NCBI RefSeq assembly: GCF_024494565.1
Contig: NZ_JANHDN010000001.1
Location: 310,001 to 374,000, forward strand
Source of the DNA: Halorubrum rutilum
Lineage (GTDB): Archaea > Halobacteriota > Halobacteria > Halobacteriales > Haloferacaceae
DNA: 64,000 nt
Direction: 5' to 3'
The translations under genes and the position numbers were made by a program. This document shows, piece by piece, positions 26,150 through 34,612 of the stretch; the first letter of the stretch is position 1, and each line of letters starts with the position of its first letter. The notes under the pieces were generated by a model that was given only the letters and a program-made list of their open reading frames with translations, ran no database searches and was not told the DNA's origin.

Positions 26150-26947
26150 ATGACCGACGCAGACGAGCGGGCGGCCGTGGCCGAGCGCGCGGCGCGAGCG
26201 GGGGGCCGCGTGGCGCACGACCGCTTCCGGGACGACATCGCGGTCGAGACCAAGGGAGAGGACGACGTGGTGACGGCGGCCGACCGCGCCGCCCAGCGAA
26301 CCGTGATCGAGTCGATCCGGGAGACGTTCCCGGAGGACGCGATCGTCGGCGAGGAGAGCGACGAGCGCAAGACCGTGCCCGAGGAGGGCGCGGCGTGGGT
26401 GATCGACCCGATCGACGGGACGCACAACTACGTCCGCGAGATCCGCGTGTGGGGCACCGCGGTCGCGGCGGTCGTCGACGGCGAGCCGGTCGCGGCCGCC
26501 ACCGCCTGTCCCGCGCTCGGCGACGTGTACACCGCCGACGGCGACGGGGCGTTCCGGAACGGCGAGCCGATCGCCGTCAGCGACGTCGCCGACCCGCGTC
26601 GGGCCGCCGTCGACCCGACGCTGTGGTGGGACCACGACGCCCGCGACGAGTACGCCAACGCCTGCGAGGCGATCGTCCGGCGGTTCGCCGACATGCGGCG
26701 GTTCGGCGCCGCACAGGTCGTGCTCCCCACCGTCGCCGCGGGGGGCCTCGAAGGCGTCGTCTCGAACCTGCGGGCGAACCCCTGGGACTCCGTCGCCGGC
26801 GTCTTCATGATCCGACAGGCCGGCGGGCAGGTCACCGACCTCGACGGCGACCGCTGGCGACACGACTCGACCGGGCTCGTCGCCTCGAACGGGACCCTCC
26901 ACGACGAGGTGCTCGCCGCCGCGCAGGCGATCGAGGAGTCGGAGTGA
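26150..26947 (+). CDS. Inositol monophosphatase-family phosphatase
   Basis: A 265-residue Mg-dependent phosphatase of the IMPase/archaeal FBPase/CysQ fold. Metal ligands are in GEESDE (Glu68/Glu69) and DPIDGTHN (Asp86, Asp89), and the C-terminal third has NPWDSVAGVFMIRQAGG with the third metal Asp. Archaeal members often act on both inositol-1-phosphate and fructose-1,6-bisphosphate; the exact substrate cannot be told. Monocistronic, followed directly by element copy C. Confidence 0.88.
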   Translation: MTDADERAAVAERAARAGGRVAHDRFRDDIAVETKGEDDVVTAADRAAQRTVIESIRETFPEDAIVGEESDERKTVPEEGAAWVIDPIDGTHNYVREIRVWGTAVAAVVDGEPVAAATACPALGDVYTADGDGAFRNGEPIAVSDVADPRRAAVDPTLWWDHDARDEYANACEAIVRRFADMRRFGAAQVVLPTVAAGGLEGVVSNLRANPWDSVAGVFMIRQAGGQVTDLDGDRWRHDSTGLVASNGTLHDEVLAAAQAIEESE

Positions 26948-26954
26948 GTGCGGG

Positions 26955-27228
26955 TATTTATATATAGATCTGCGGCGGCGCGTGCCTCCGAGCGGGCCAT
27001 CGGCCCGCGAGGAGCACCGCGCGAGGGACGCGGTGAGCGCTCGGAGAGCGCGAACCGCGAGGCTGGGGAGGTGTGAGGTGCGGTTGCGGTGCGGTCGGGT
27101 GGGACTCAAAGGGGCAGCCGCGAGGACGAAGCACGGCGCAGTAAGCACTACAGGGAGCGAGCGTAGCGAGCGACCGAAGCGCGCAGCAAGCCGCGCGAGT
27201 CCTCGCGGCTGGGGCTTTGGAGGTGTTC
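26955..27228 (+). repeat. Structured intergenic element, copy C (candidate RNA)
   Basis: It reads left to right: AT box tatttatatata (26955-26966), GGCGCGTGCC (26977-26986), a variable hairpin with arms CGCGGT and ACCGCG, the block TGGGGAGGTGTGAGG, the block GGGACTCAAAGGGGCAG, and the terminal helix pairing 27107-27127 with 27199-27220. The core of that helix is AGCCGCGAGGAC with GTCCTCGCGGCT. Copy B has GGG/CCC where this copy has GCG/CGC, a compensatory change. The outer CAAAG/CTTTG pair is unchanged. Confidence 0.85.
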
Positions 27229-27250
27229 CCCGTCGATTTGGTTTCAATCA

Positions 27251-27285
27251 TTTATAACCGAGCGGCTGGGGCTGTGGCGGTGTTC
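27251..27285 (+). repeat. 3'-end unit next to element copy C
   Basis: The sequence tttataaccgagcggctggg continues with gctgtggcggtgttc. It repeats only the last ~25 bases of the element, preceded by TTATAA, about 22 bases beyond copy C. Confidence 0.7.
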
Positions 27286-27446
27286 GCGTCGAAGTCACCG
27301 TTCACGCACCGTCCCTCGACGAACGCGTCGGCGATGGCGGCCGCATTATCGGCAGCGATAGAGCGGCGACCTCGATATCCCTCCCAGCTATCCGCAACAC
27401 CTACCGAACCGAAGACGTGTTAGTGCTCGGGGCCCAAATCGAGGTA

Positions 27447-28724
27447 ATGGGAGTTCAGGAGCAGTACCCGTTCGACGTGGAAGCGCTCCGGGCCGATTTC
27501 CCCGTCCTCGACCGGAAGGTCGGCGGCGATCCGGAGTCGCCCGGCGAGGGGCCGGGCGACGACACGCCGCTCGTCTACCTCGACAACGCGGCGACATCGC
27601 ACACGCCGGACCCGGTCGTCGACGCCATCTCGGACTACTACCGGAGCTACAACGCCAACGTCCACCGCGGGATCCATCAGCTGAGCCAGGAGGCGTCCGT
27701 CGCCTACGAGGAGGCCCACGACGCCGTCGCCGACTTCGTCGGCGCGTCGGGCCGCGAGGAGATCGTCTTCACGAAGAACACGACCGAGGCGATGAACCTC
27801 GTCGCGTACGCGTGGGGGCTCGAAGAGCTCGGTCCGGGCGACAACGTCGTCCTCACCGAGATGGAACACCACGCCTCGCTGGTCACGTGGCAGCAGATCG
27901 GCAAGCGGACCGGCGCCGACGTGCGGTTCATCGACGTGACCGACGAGGGGCGGCTCGACATGGACGACGCCGCCGAGCTCATCGACGACGACACGGAGAT
28001 GGTGTCGGTCGTCCACGTCTCGAACACGCTCGGGACGATCAACCCGATCGGTGAGCTGACCGACCTCGCGCACGACCGCGACGCGCTGATCTTCGCCGAC
28101 GGCGCGCAGTCGGTGCCGAACCGCCCGGTCGACGTGAAAGAGCTCGGCGTCGACTTCTTCGCCTTCTCGGCGCACAAGATGTGCGGCCCGACCGGGATCG
28201 GCGCGCTGTACGGCCGGGAAGAGCTGCTGGAGGAGATGCAGCCGTACCTCTACGGCGGCGACATGATCCGGCGCGTCTCCTTCGAGGACTCCACGTGGGA
28301 GGACCTCCCGTGGAAGTTCGAGGCCGGCACGCCCTCGATCGCGCAGGGGATCGCCTTCGCGGCCGCGATCGAGTACCTGGAGGAGATCGGGATGGACCGG
28401 GTCGAGGCCCACGAGGACCTGCTCGCCGAGTACGCCTACGACGAGCTGTCGGCCCTCGGCGGCGTGGAGATCTACGGGCCGCCCGGCGACGACCGCGGCG
28501 GGCTCGTCGCGTTCAACGTCGAGGGCGTCCACGCGCACGACCTCTCCAGCATCCTCAACGACTACGGGATCGCGATCCGCGCCGGCGACCACTGCACGCA
28601 GCCGCTCCACGACGAGATGGGCGTCTCCGCCTCCGCGCGCGCCTCCTTCTACCTCTACAACACCGTCGAGGAGGTCGACGCCCTCGTCGAGGCCGTCGGC
28701 GAGGCGCGGGACCTGTTCGCCTGA
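27447..28724 (+). CDS. sufS: SufS-type cysteine desulfurase
   Basis: A PLP enzyme that takes sulfur from cysteine for Fe-S cluster assembly. The 425-residue protein has YLDNAATSHTP near residue 44, the PLP-stacking His region EMEHHAS (138-143), FADGAQSVPNRPVDV, the Schiff-base Lys244 in FSAHKMCGPTGIG, and the active-site Cys383 in RAGDHCTQPLH, as in group II (SufS/CsdA) enzymes. An acidic insert of ~15 residues lies before the first conserved strand. The ATG at 27447 is chosen over an upstream in-frame start for family fit. The SufU scaffold/transfer protein is encoded about 1 kb downstream. Confidence 0.93.
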   Translation: MGVQEQYPFDVEALRADFPVLDRKVGGDPESPGEGPGDDTPLVYLDNAATSHTPDPVVDAISDYYRSYNANVHRGIHQLSQEASVAYEEAHDAVADFVGASGREEIVFTKNTTEAMNLVAYAWGLEELGPGDNVVLTEMEHHASLVTWQQIGKRTGADVRFIDVTDEGRLDMDDAAELIDDDTEMVSVVHVSNTLGTINPIGELTDLAHDRDALIFADGAQSVPNRPVDVKELGVDFFAFSAHKMCGPTGIGALYGREELLEEMQPYLYGGDMIRRVSFEDSTWEDLPWKFEAGTPSIAQGIAFAAAIEYLEEIGMDRVEAHEDLLAEYAYDELSALGGVEIYGPPGDDRGGLVAFNVEGVHAHDLSSILNDYGIAIRAGDHCTQPLHDEMGVSASARASFYLYNTVEEVDALVEAVGEARDLFA

Positions 28725-29104
28725 GATCACCGGCCGTCCGGGTCCCCGACCCGTCGCACCATCGTCGCGTTCGCGCTCTCCCAGCGTTTCCCGCTCTCCT
28801 CGCGTTCTCCGCTCTCCCCTCCCCCTCCCCGTTATCGTCCGTATCGAGATATCACCGAGTAATCACCCGATCGGACCCTGGACGGTCCGCCGCGCCGACT
28901 CCGTCCGGGTTCGACCGACCGTCGCCGCCCCGAGAACCGGCGTTTTCTCGTGACGGCGTGATCCGTGCTAACAGGCTCCTACGGCCGTGAGAACGCCCGT
29001 CGCACAACCGTTATCACCCCGGCGATCGAGGGTGTAAGCCAGGACGCGGACTCCCGGTACCGTTCTCCGATCCGTCGAGATCTCGCCGCCGCGACCACCC
29101 GATC
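28725..29104. other. Intergenic region without a credible gene
   Basis: About 380 bases between sufS and the receiver-like gene. It includes a pyrimidine-rich stretch (ctccgctctcccctccccct around 28807-28830) downstream of sufS that could contribute to termination, and otherwise no ORF or repeat I can support. Confidence 0.4.
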
Positions 29105-29668
29105 ATGACCGACCACACGACGCGCACCACGTCCGACGACGCCACCACTGACACCGCCGATTCCGATGCCGACGACGCCGACGACGCCACCGACGACACC
29201 GCCGCCGATCGCGTCACCGATGCCGACGCCACCGCGCTGCTCCACGTCGAGCCGGACCCGCGCTCCGCGGAGCTGTTCTCGGTGTTCGTGGACCGGTTCG
29301 CCGACGGGATCGCGGTCCGGTCGGTCGACGGGACGGCGGCGGCGCTCGACGCGGTCGACGAGGCCGACTGCGTCGTGACCGAACACCGCCTCCCCGACGG
29401 CTCCGGGGTCGAACTGGTCGACCGGATCCGGGGGCGGGGCGTCGAGGTGCCCGTCGTGTTCCACACCACCTGCCGCGAGGCGGAGACCGAGGCCGCGGCG
29501 CTCGACGCCGGCGCGGACGCGTACTTCGCCAAGCGCTCGGAGCGGGGTCAGTACGGGCGCGTCCTCGAACGACTCCGCGGACTCCTCGGCGACGGCGACC
29601 CCCGGACCGCCCGCGCGGCGACGGGCGTCCCCCCGGACGTGTCGGCGTCGTCCGCCGGCGAGGAGTAG
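29105..29668 (+). CDS. Receiver-domain protein lacking the phospho-acceptor Asp
   Basis: A 187-residue stand-alone receiver-like protein. After a ~40-residue Asp/Thr-rich tail comes a CheY-like fold: LLHVEPDPRSAELF (normally an acidic pair), DCVVTEHRLPDGSGVELV, VVFHTTCREAE, and AYFAKRSERGQY. Aligning TEHRLPDGSG with the usual LDxxLPDxSG puts Glu93 where the phosphorylated Asp should be; the acidic pocket is Glu49-Pro-Asp51, while Thr121 and Lys143 are retained. It therefore probably cannot be phosphorylated, or sits in an active-like state. There is no output domain and no histidine kinase next to it. Confidence 0.75.
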   Translation: MTDHTTRTTSDDATTDTADSDADDADDATDDTAADRVTDADATALLHVEPDPRSAELFSVFVDRFADGIAVRSVDGTAAALDAVDEADCVVTEHRLPDGSGVELVDRIRGRGVEVPVVFHTTCREAETEAAALDAGADAYFAKRSERGQYGRVLERLRGLLGDGDPRTARAATGVPPDVSASSAGEE

Positions 29669-29725
29669 CCGCTCGTCGGGGGCGACGGAACCCTTTTGAC
29701 CCGCACCGGCCTACCTGTGACCGAT

Positions 29726-30148
29726 ATGGGACTGGGCTCGGACATGTACCGGCAGCAGATCCTCGACCACTACAAGAACCCGCGCAACTACGGGGAGCTC
29801 GAGGAGCCGGACTTCACGCACGTCGGCGAGAACCCCTCCTGCGGCGACACGATCCGGATGGACGTCGACCTCGACGAGGCGGGCGAGACGATCGAGGCGG
29901 TGCGCTTTACGGGCGACGGCTGCGCCATCTCGATGGCCTCCGCGAGCATGCTCTCGGAGCGGCTCCACGGGATGGCGGTCGCGGAGCTCCACGAGATGGA
30001 CACCGACGACGTCACGGAGATGCTCGGCGTCGACATCTCCCCGATGCGCGTGAAGTGCGCGGTGCTCGGCCGGCAGGTCGCGCAGGACGGCTCGAAGATC
30101 CACCGCGGCGAGCTCGACCCCGACGACCGCACGATCACCGAGGAGTAG
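29726..30148 (+). CDS. sufU: SufU-type iron-sulfur cluster assembly protein
   Basis: An IscU-fold protein of 140 residues that receives sulfur from SufS. The three conserved cysteines are Cys39 in NPSCGD, Cys66 in GDGCAIS and Cys111 in VKCAVLG, with Asp41 completing the metal site. The insertion before the last Cys is the SufU arrangement, in which zinc is bound and the protein acts as sulfurtransferase rather than as a scaffold. The ATG at 29726 begins MGLGSDMYRQQILDHYKNPRN, which matches the family N-terminus; a start ten codons upstream does not. SufS is encoded about 1 kb upstream on the same strand. Confidence 0.92.
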   Translation: MGLGSDMYRQQILDHYKNPRNYGELEEPDFTHVGENPSCGDTIRMDVDLDEAGETIEAVRFTGDGCAISMASASMLSERLHGMAVAELHEMDTDDVTEMLGVDISPMRVKCAVLGRQVAQDGSKIHRGELDPDDRTITEE

Positions 30149-30233
30149 TCGGCCTCGCGGCGGGACCGCGCCCCGCCGACCGCGGTCGTCCCGAGCCCAC
30201 GGACTTTTGCTCGTCAACGACGTGCGTCCACGC

Positions 30234-30875
30234 ATGAGCGACGGGTTCGACAAGGAGGCCGAACGCGAGAAGCTCCGCGAGAAGTTCGCGGACGACGAGG
30301 AGGAGCGCGCGCACACCCAGCGGATGTCGGAACTGCTCTTGCAGGGGGCGACGATGACGAACCGCCACTGCGACGACTGCGGCGACCCCATCTTCCGGAA
30401 GGACGGACAGGAGTTCTGTCCGACCTGCCACACGGTCGACGCCGAAGACGCCGCGGACGCCGGATCGGCCGCCGCCGGGCAGTCGCCGGCGTCGGAGGCC
30501 GACGGGGAGTCGCCTTCGGCAGCCGGCGAGGAGTCCCCGCCGGTCGGGGAAAACGGAGCGACCCGCCCCGGGGGGACCGACCCGCGACCGGATCCTGCAG
30601 GTCGGGAGTCGCCCGCCGAGAGGCCGGATCCGCCGACCGCTCCCCCCGAGTCGCCCGCGACCGAATCGGCCCCGGCCGCGGGCGGGTCCGCGGACGGGAC
30701 CGCGGCGCCGGCGAACGGCGGGTCGGGGAGCGTCGCCGACGCGCGGGCGTCCCTGACGCGCACCCTGCACCGGTTCGCCGCCGCGGCCGAGGAGACGGAC
30801 GACCCCCGACGGGCGCGCGACCGCCTGCAGGCGGCCCGCGAGGCGGCCGAGGCGCTCGCGGCGCTCGACCGGTAG
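30234..30875 (+). CDS. Zinc-ribbon protein of the Sjogren's syndrome autoantigen p27 family
   Basis: A 213-residue protein. The N-terminal 70 residues are the conserved unit: a charged helix (EAEREKLREKFADDE), SELLLQGATMTNRHC, and a zinc ribbon with Cys46-x2-Cys49 and Cys62-x2-Cys65. The middle ~85 residues are Pro/Ser/Ala/Glu-rich disorder, and the last ~45 form a helical domain (RASLTRTLHRFAAAAEETD). Archaeal members are widespread and of unknown function. The ATG at 30234 follows a TATA-like acttttgc at leaderless distance. Confidence 0.82.
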   Translation: MSDGFDKEAEREKLREKFADDEEERAHTQRMSELLLQGATMTNRHCDDCGDPIFRKDGQEFCPTCHTVDAEDAADAGSAAAGQSPASEADGESPSAAGEESPPVGENGATRPGGTDPRPDPAGRESPAERPDPPTAPPESPATESAPAAGGSADGTAAPANGGSGSVADARASLTRTLHRFAAAAEETDDPRRARDRLQAAREAAEALAALDR

Positions 30876-30996
30876 CGAGCGGGCCGCGGCGGGCGAACCG
30901 GTCCGGGCGAACGGACGAGGGAAGCCGAGCCGAGAAAGGGAAAAGGCGGACGAGCGATCCGAGAGACCGCAGATAGCGGGCTACGTCGAGCTCGGG

Positions 30997-31287
30997 TCAG
31001 GCGCCCGTCGCCTGCCCCGCCTCCGCCATCTCCTCCCAGCTCGGGCGCTGCTCGCTCAACAGCGACCGCACGATCCGGACGACGGCGTCGGTCCCCTCAC
31101 GGCAGTCGACCTCGCCGCGCTCGACGCGCCGGACGAACCGGTCGAGGTCCTCCAACGTCACCTCGCCGGCGGCGACCGCGCCGGTGATCGTCTCCGTTTC
31201 GCTCTCCATCGTCCGCACGAGGTCGGTCGGTGCGGTCGGACTCCGTCGGTCGGCGTGCGATGCGACGTCGGACTGCTTCGCGGTCAT
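30997..31287 (-). CDS. Small haloarchaeal protein with a regulated promoter
   Basis: A 96-residue acidic helical protein (TITGAVAAGEVTLEDLDRFVRRVERGEVDCREGTDAVVRIVRSLL in segments). No signal or membrane segment; single Cys. The ATG at 31287 is chosen because the AT-rich taatatatta box lies about 29 bases upstream; the longer frame to 31425 would run through that promoter. Overlapping palindromes just upstream of the TATA box suggest tight control. Function not recognised. Confidence 0.65.
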   Translation of the reverse strand: MTAKQSDVASHADRRSPTAPTDLVRTMESETETITGAVAAGEVTLEDLDRFVRRVERGEVDCREGTDAVVRIVRSLLSEQRPSWEEMAEAGQATGA

Positions 31288-31308
31288 GTCGATTGTTACT
31301 ATAGAACG

Positions 31309-31337
31309 AGTTAATATATTACTACCGGTAGCTACCG
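31309..31337 (-). promoter_or_regulatory. Promoter with two overlapping perfect palindromes
   Basis: TATA-like taatatatta (about 31311-31320) is followed upstream by CTACCGGTAG (31322-31331), a perfect 10-base palindrome, overlapping CGGTAGCTACCG (31326-31337), a perfect 12-base palindrome. The pair occupies the BRE-proximal position for the gene starting at 31287, as an operator would. Confidence 0.6.
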
Positions 31338-31456
31338 ATCTCGTGTCATGTCGCTTCGCGGGGGTCGCGATAGTCGCGTCGCTCACCGAGTGTCGGTCGC
31401 GTCGCGCTCCCGATACGTCGCTCACCGCGTTCGCTGCGCGCCGTTTCCGGTCTCGG

Positions 31457-32818
31457 CTACCGCCCGCTCTCGACGGCCACCAGCATGTCGGTCGCGAGCT
31501 GCTCGGCGCGGTCGGCGTCGGCGGACTCGGCGTAGATCCGGATCTTCGGCTCCGTCCCGGAGGGGCGCACGAGGACCCACGCGTCGCCGTAGTCGAGGCG
31601 GTAGCCGTCGGTGGTGTTCGGCTCGGCGTCCGCCGTCTCCACGTACGCCCGCGCCGCCGAGAGCATGTCGTCGCGCTCGGCGTCGTCGTCGTACTCGACG
31701 TTCCGCCGCACGAAGTGGTAGTCGGCGTACGGCGCGACCACGTCGCCGACCGGGTCGCCGGCGTCCGCGAGCAGTTCGAGGAAGCGCGCGCCGATGTACG
31801 CGCCGTCGCGCGAGAGCCGGTACGGCGGGAAGAACACCCCGCCGTTCCCCTCGCCGGCGACGGGGACGTTGACCCCCTCCTCGTGGAGCTCGCGCGTCCG
31901 GGTGATGATGTTCGTCGCGCCGATGGGCGTGAGTTCGAGGGCGGCGTCGTTCGCGTCGCAGACGTCGACGAGCCGCTGGGAGACGTTCACCGCGCTGACG
32001 ACGGCGTCGCCGGGCTCCAGACAGGCGTCGGCCATCGCCGCGAAGGAGGTGTCGCCGTCGACGAACCCCCCCTCCTCGTCGACGAAGACCGCGCGGTCCG
32101 CGTCGCCGTCGTGGGCGATCCCCACGTCGGCGTCGCTGGTCGCGACGAGCCGCGAGAGCGACCCGAGGTTCCCCGGGACCGGCTCCGAGTCGCGGCCGGG
32201 GAAGTGACCGTCCGGCGTCGCGTTCACCGTCAGCACCTCGCAGCCCAGCTCGCGGTAGATCCGCGGCGACGACACCGACGCCGCCCCGTGACCGGGGTCG
32301 ACCGCGACCGTCAGGTCGGCGTCGGCGATCGCCTCGCGGTCGACCGCGTCGAGCAGCTGGTTCACGTAGTCGTCGACCGCGCCCTCGACGGCGGTCGTCG
32401 CGCCGGCGGCCCGCCAGTCGGCGAGGTCGTACTCGTCGTCGAGGACGCGGCGCTCGACGCGCTCTAAGACGTCGACCGAGAGCTCGACGCCGTCGTCGCC
32501 GACGAGCTTGATCCCGTTGAACTCCGGGGGGTTGTGCGAGGCGGTGACGAGCACCGCGGGGACCCCGGCCGACTCGCAGTAGCTGCCGACCGCGGGCGTC
32601 GGCACGACCCCGAGCCGGTCGACGTCGCAGCCGACGGCGGCCAGCCCGCTCGCGGCGGCGTTGGCGAACAGCTCGCCGGTGGTGCGGGTGTCCCGGGCGA
32701 CGGCGACCCGGTCGGCGTCCCACACCGAACCGGCCGCCTTCGCGATGTCGAGGACGAGCTCCGGCGTGAGGTACCGCAGCGCGACCCCGCGGATGCCGCT
32801 GGATCCGAACAGCTCCAT
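31457..32818 (-). CDS. glmM: Phosphohexomutase (phosphoglucosamine mutase type)
   Basis: A 453-residue alpha-D-phosphohexomutase, interconverting the 6- and 1-phosphates of glucosamine or glucose/mannose for UDP-sugar synthesis. The phosphoserine is Ser94 in VTASHNPPEFNG; the metal loop DGDADRA is near residue 240, the sugar-binding GEGNGG near 343, and the phosphate-binding RPSGTEPKIRIY near 420. The start at 32818 begins MELFGSSGIRG, the family N-terminus, so the longer upstream frame is rejected. Phosphoglucosamine versus phosphomannomutase specificity cannot be decided by sequence alone. Divergent from the lipoprotein gene at 32946. Confidence 0.88.
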   Translation of the reverse strand: MELFGSSGIRGVALRYLTPELVLDIAKAAGSVWDADRVAVARDTRTTGELFANAAASGLAAVGCDVDRLGVVPTPAVGSYCESAGVPAVLVTASHNPPEFNGIKLVGDDGVELSVDVLERVERRVLDDEYDLADWRAAGATTAVEGAVDDYVNQLLDAVDREAIADADLTVAVDPGHGAASVSSPRIYRELGCEVLTVNATPDGHFPGRDSEPVPGNLGSLSRLVATSDADVGIAHDGDADRAVFVDEEGGFVDGDTSFAAMADACLEPGDAVVSAVNVSQRLVDVCDANDAALELTPIGATNIITRTRELHEEGVNVPVAGEGNGGVFFPPYRLSRDGAYIGARFLELLADAGDPVGDVVAPYADYHFVRRNVEYDDDAERDDMLSAARAYVETADAEPNTTDGYRLDYGDAWVLVRPSGTEPKIRIYAESADADRAEQLATDMLVAVESGR

Positions 32819-32945
32819 GGGCGGCCATGCGCCGGCCGACGGGAAAGCGGTTCCGAACGCGGGGCGGGAGGGGGCGTCGGGGAGGGACGAGAGAGGGCCG
32901 GTCCGAACGCGTGTCCTTGAAACCCGTCCCGCCCGTATCGCTCGT

Positions 32946-33548
32946 ATGGAGCGCACGCGACGCGACCTGTTGGCGCGGACCGGGGCGACGCTGGCGGCCG
33001 CGGGAGCGGCCGGCGTCGCCGGCTGCCTCGACTTCGCCGCCGGCGACGGGCCCCAGGGACCGGCGGGGATCCCGGAGACGCTGTCCTGCGAGGACGAGGG
33101 GTTCGTCCGGCTCGCGCAGCCGTTCGAGGGCGAGGTCGCGGGGACCCTCGTCGAGGTCGGCGGGACGACGGTCGAGCTCTCCTCTGAGGGGAACTCGGAG
33201 ACGTACGGCCAGCCGATCCGGCTCGTGTTGCGGAACACGGGCGACGAGCCCGCGACCGCCCTCGGGCGGCACGCCTACTCGCTACAGCGCGAGACCGCCG
33301 AGGGGTGGCTCGACGTCCGCGGCTCGACGACCGGCGAGGCCGTCGAACTCCCCCGGTCCGAGGAGACGTTCGACTCGACCGGCGCGTACAGCTGGTCGAT
33401 CGACCTCGAAGAGACGGCGATCGCGTCGGCGGTCCCCGACCTCGACCTGGCCGTCTGCCCGCCGCTCGGTCCCGGGACCTATCGGTTCGTCTACTGGGGG
33501 ATCGTCGACGCCCCGCCGCTCTCGGCGCAGTTCGAGCTGATCGGGTGA
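32946..33548 (+). CDS. Tat lipoprotein with an immunoglobulin-like C-terminal domain
   Basis: A 200-residue lipoprotein: RRDLLARTG Tat-like signal at residues 5-13, hydrophobic stretch, and lipobox ending GVAGC at about residue 27. The mature part is one beta domain with QPIRLVLRNTGDEPA, EGWLDVRG, and the terminal PGTYRFVYWGIVD. The same domain ends the larger lipoprotein at 46171-47355. Disulfide formation between the two remaining cysteines is possible. Function unknown; such domains often mediate envelope protein contacts. Confidence 0.75.
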   Translation: MERTRRDLLARTGATLAAAGAAGVAGCLDFAAGDGPQGPAGIPETLSCEDEGFVRLAQPFEGEVAGTLVEVGGTTVELSSEGNSETYGQPIRLVLRNTGDEPATALGRHAYSLQRETAEGWLDVRGSTTGEAVELPRSEETFDSTGAYSWSIDLEETAIASAVPDLDLAVCPPLGPGTYRFVYWGIVDAPPLSAQFELIG

Positions 33549-33573
33549 GGGGACGCGTCGCCCAGGCTTCCGG

Positions 33574-34182
33574 TTAGAACCCGGTCCAGTCGGAGGGGCC
33601 GCCCACCCGTCCGCGGACGCGGAACTCGCGGTCGTCGCCCTCCACGCGCGTCTCGACGACGACCTCGAACGGCTCGTGGAGCGTGTGGACCACCTGCTCG
33701 TCGTGCGCCGTCGACCCGACGACGCCGACGAAGGGCCACCCCTCGCCGGAGGTCTGCGAGGTCATGACGCGGGTGAACCGGTAGATGCGCTCGGGGTCCC
33801 AGTACATCAGCAGCTGAGAGAGCGAGTAGACGCCGACCGCGCGGTCGCGGCCGGCCGACGACTCGACGACGTCGGTGAACTTGATCCCGATATCGGTGAG
33901 GTTCCCGGCGCTGGCGACGTACTTCGTCGTCGGCGTGTCCTCGCGCTTGTCGCCCTGCTCGTGGGTGACGCAGTCGACGACGGTCACGTCGTCGCCGTCC
34001 CGCCCGGTGATCGTCTCGTAGTCGTCGCGGACCTTCTCCGCGGTGCGGCCGGTCGAGATGACGACCGGCTCGTCGGACCACTCCGCGAGCATCCGGTTGA
34101 ACAGGTCGTACTTCCCGCTCATCGGGGGGCCGCTGACGAGCACGCTGTCGGCGTCGCGGACAGCGCCGGGAAGCACGGTCAT
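33574..34182 (-). CDS. KaiC/GvpD-like RecA-superfamily ATPase homologue (DUF7504-like)
   Basis: A 202-residue protein with a P-loop, GPPMSGK, at about residues 18-24 (the usual Thr/Ser after Lys is Tyr, so nucleotide hydrolysis is doubtful) and alternating strands like RecA-fold proteins (VVISTGRTAEKV, VTVVDCVTH, AVGVYSLSQLLMYW, FVGVVGSTAHDEQV). It resembles the truncated KaiC-like proteins found near chemotaxis and gas-vesicle genes in haloarchaea. It is last in a reverse-strand group with the genes at 34226 and 34612. Confidence 0.68.
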   Translation of the reverse strand: MTVLPGAVRDADSVLVSGPPMSGKYDLFNRMLAEWSDEPVVISTGRTAEKVRDDYETITGRDGDDVTVVDCVTHEQGDKREDTPTTKYVASAGNLTDIGIKFTDVVESSAGRDRAVGVYSLSQLLMYWDPERIYRFTRVMTSQTSGEGWPFVGVVGSTAHDEQVVHTLHEPFEVVVETRVEGDDREFRVRGRVGGPSDWTGF

Positions 34183-34225
34183 GTGTCTGGGTTGAGAGGG
34201 TATCGCGTAAAACCCTTCCGAGGGA

Positions 34226-34612
34226 TCACTTCCGCAGCATCGACGGGAGATCGAGCGACGACGGGGGGCCCTCTCGGGGCGGTCGCGTCAGTGTCAGATC
34301 CGTTATCGCTCCGGGGAGCGCGGCCCGGACCGGCGGCTCGCGCGGCGCGCCGTCCCCGTCGACGAGCGCCTCCCACACCTCGGTCGGGTCGTCCGCCTCG
34401 TCGGCGGCGGCGAGCGCCTTGGTCCGGCCCTCGTCGTACGCGAGCTCGACGAGGCTGCGGTCGTACGCGCTCGGGAACGCCTCCATCACGCGGTCGAGTT
34501 CGGCCGGGCGCCGGTCCCCGACGCCCTCGGCGACGCCGAGGGCGAACGCCCGCCGGACGGCCTCCTCGCGGGTGAGGTCGTCCCACTCCGTGCCGAAGGT
34601 CCGGTCGTACAT
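34226..34612 (-). CDS. Conserved hypothetical protein coupled to a KaiC-like ATPase
   Basis: A 128-residue acidic, mostly helical protein (DDLTREEAVRRAFALGVAEGV, RSLVELAYDEGRTKAL) with a Pro-rich C-terminal tail. Its ATG shares one base with the stop of the upstream ATPase gene (TGATG), so translation is coupled and the two products probably act together. Family not recognised. Confidence 0.68.
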   Translation of the reverse strand: MYDRTFGTEWDDLTREEAVRRAFALGVAEGVGDRRPAELDRVMEAFPSAYDRSLVELAYDEGRTKALAAADEADDPTEVWEALVDGDGAPREPPVRAALPGAITDLTLTRPPREGPPSSLDLPSMLRK

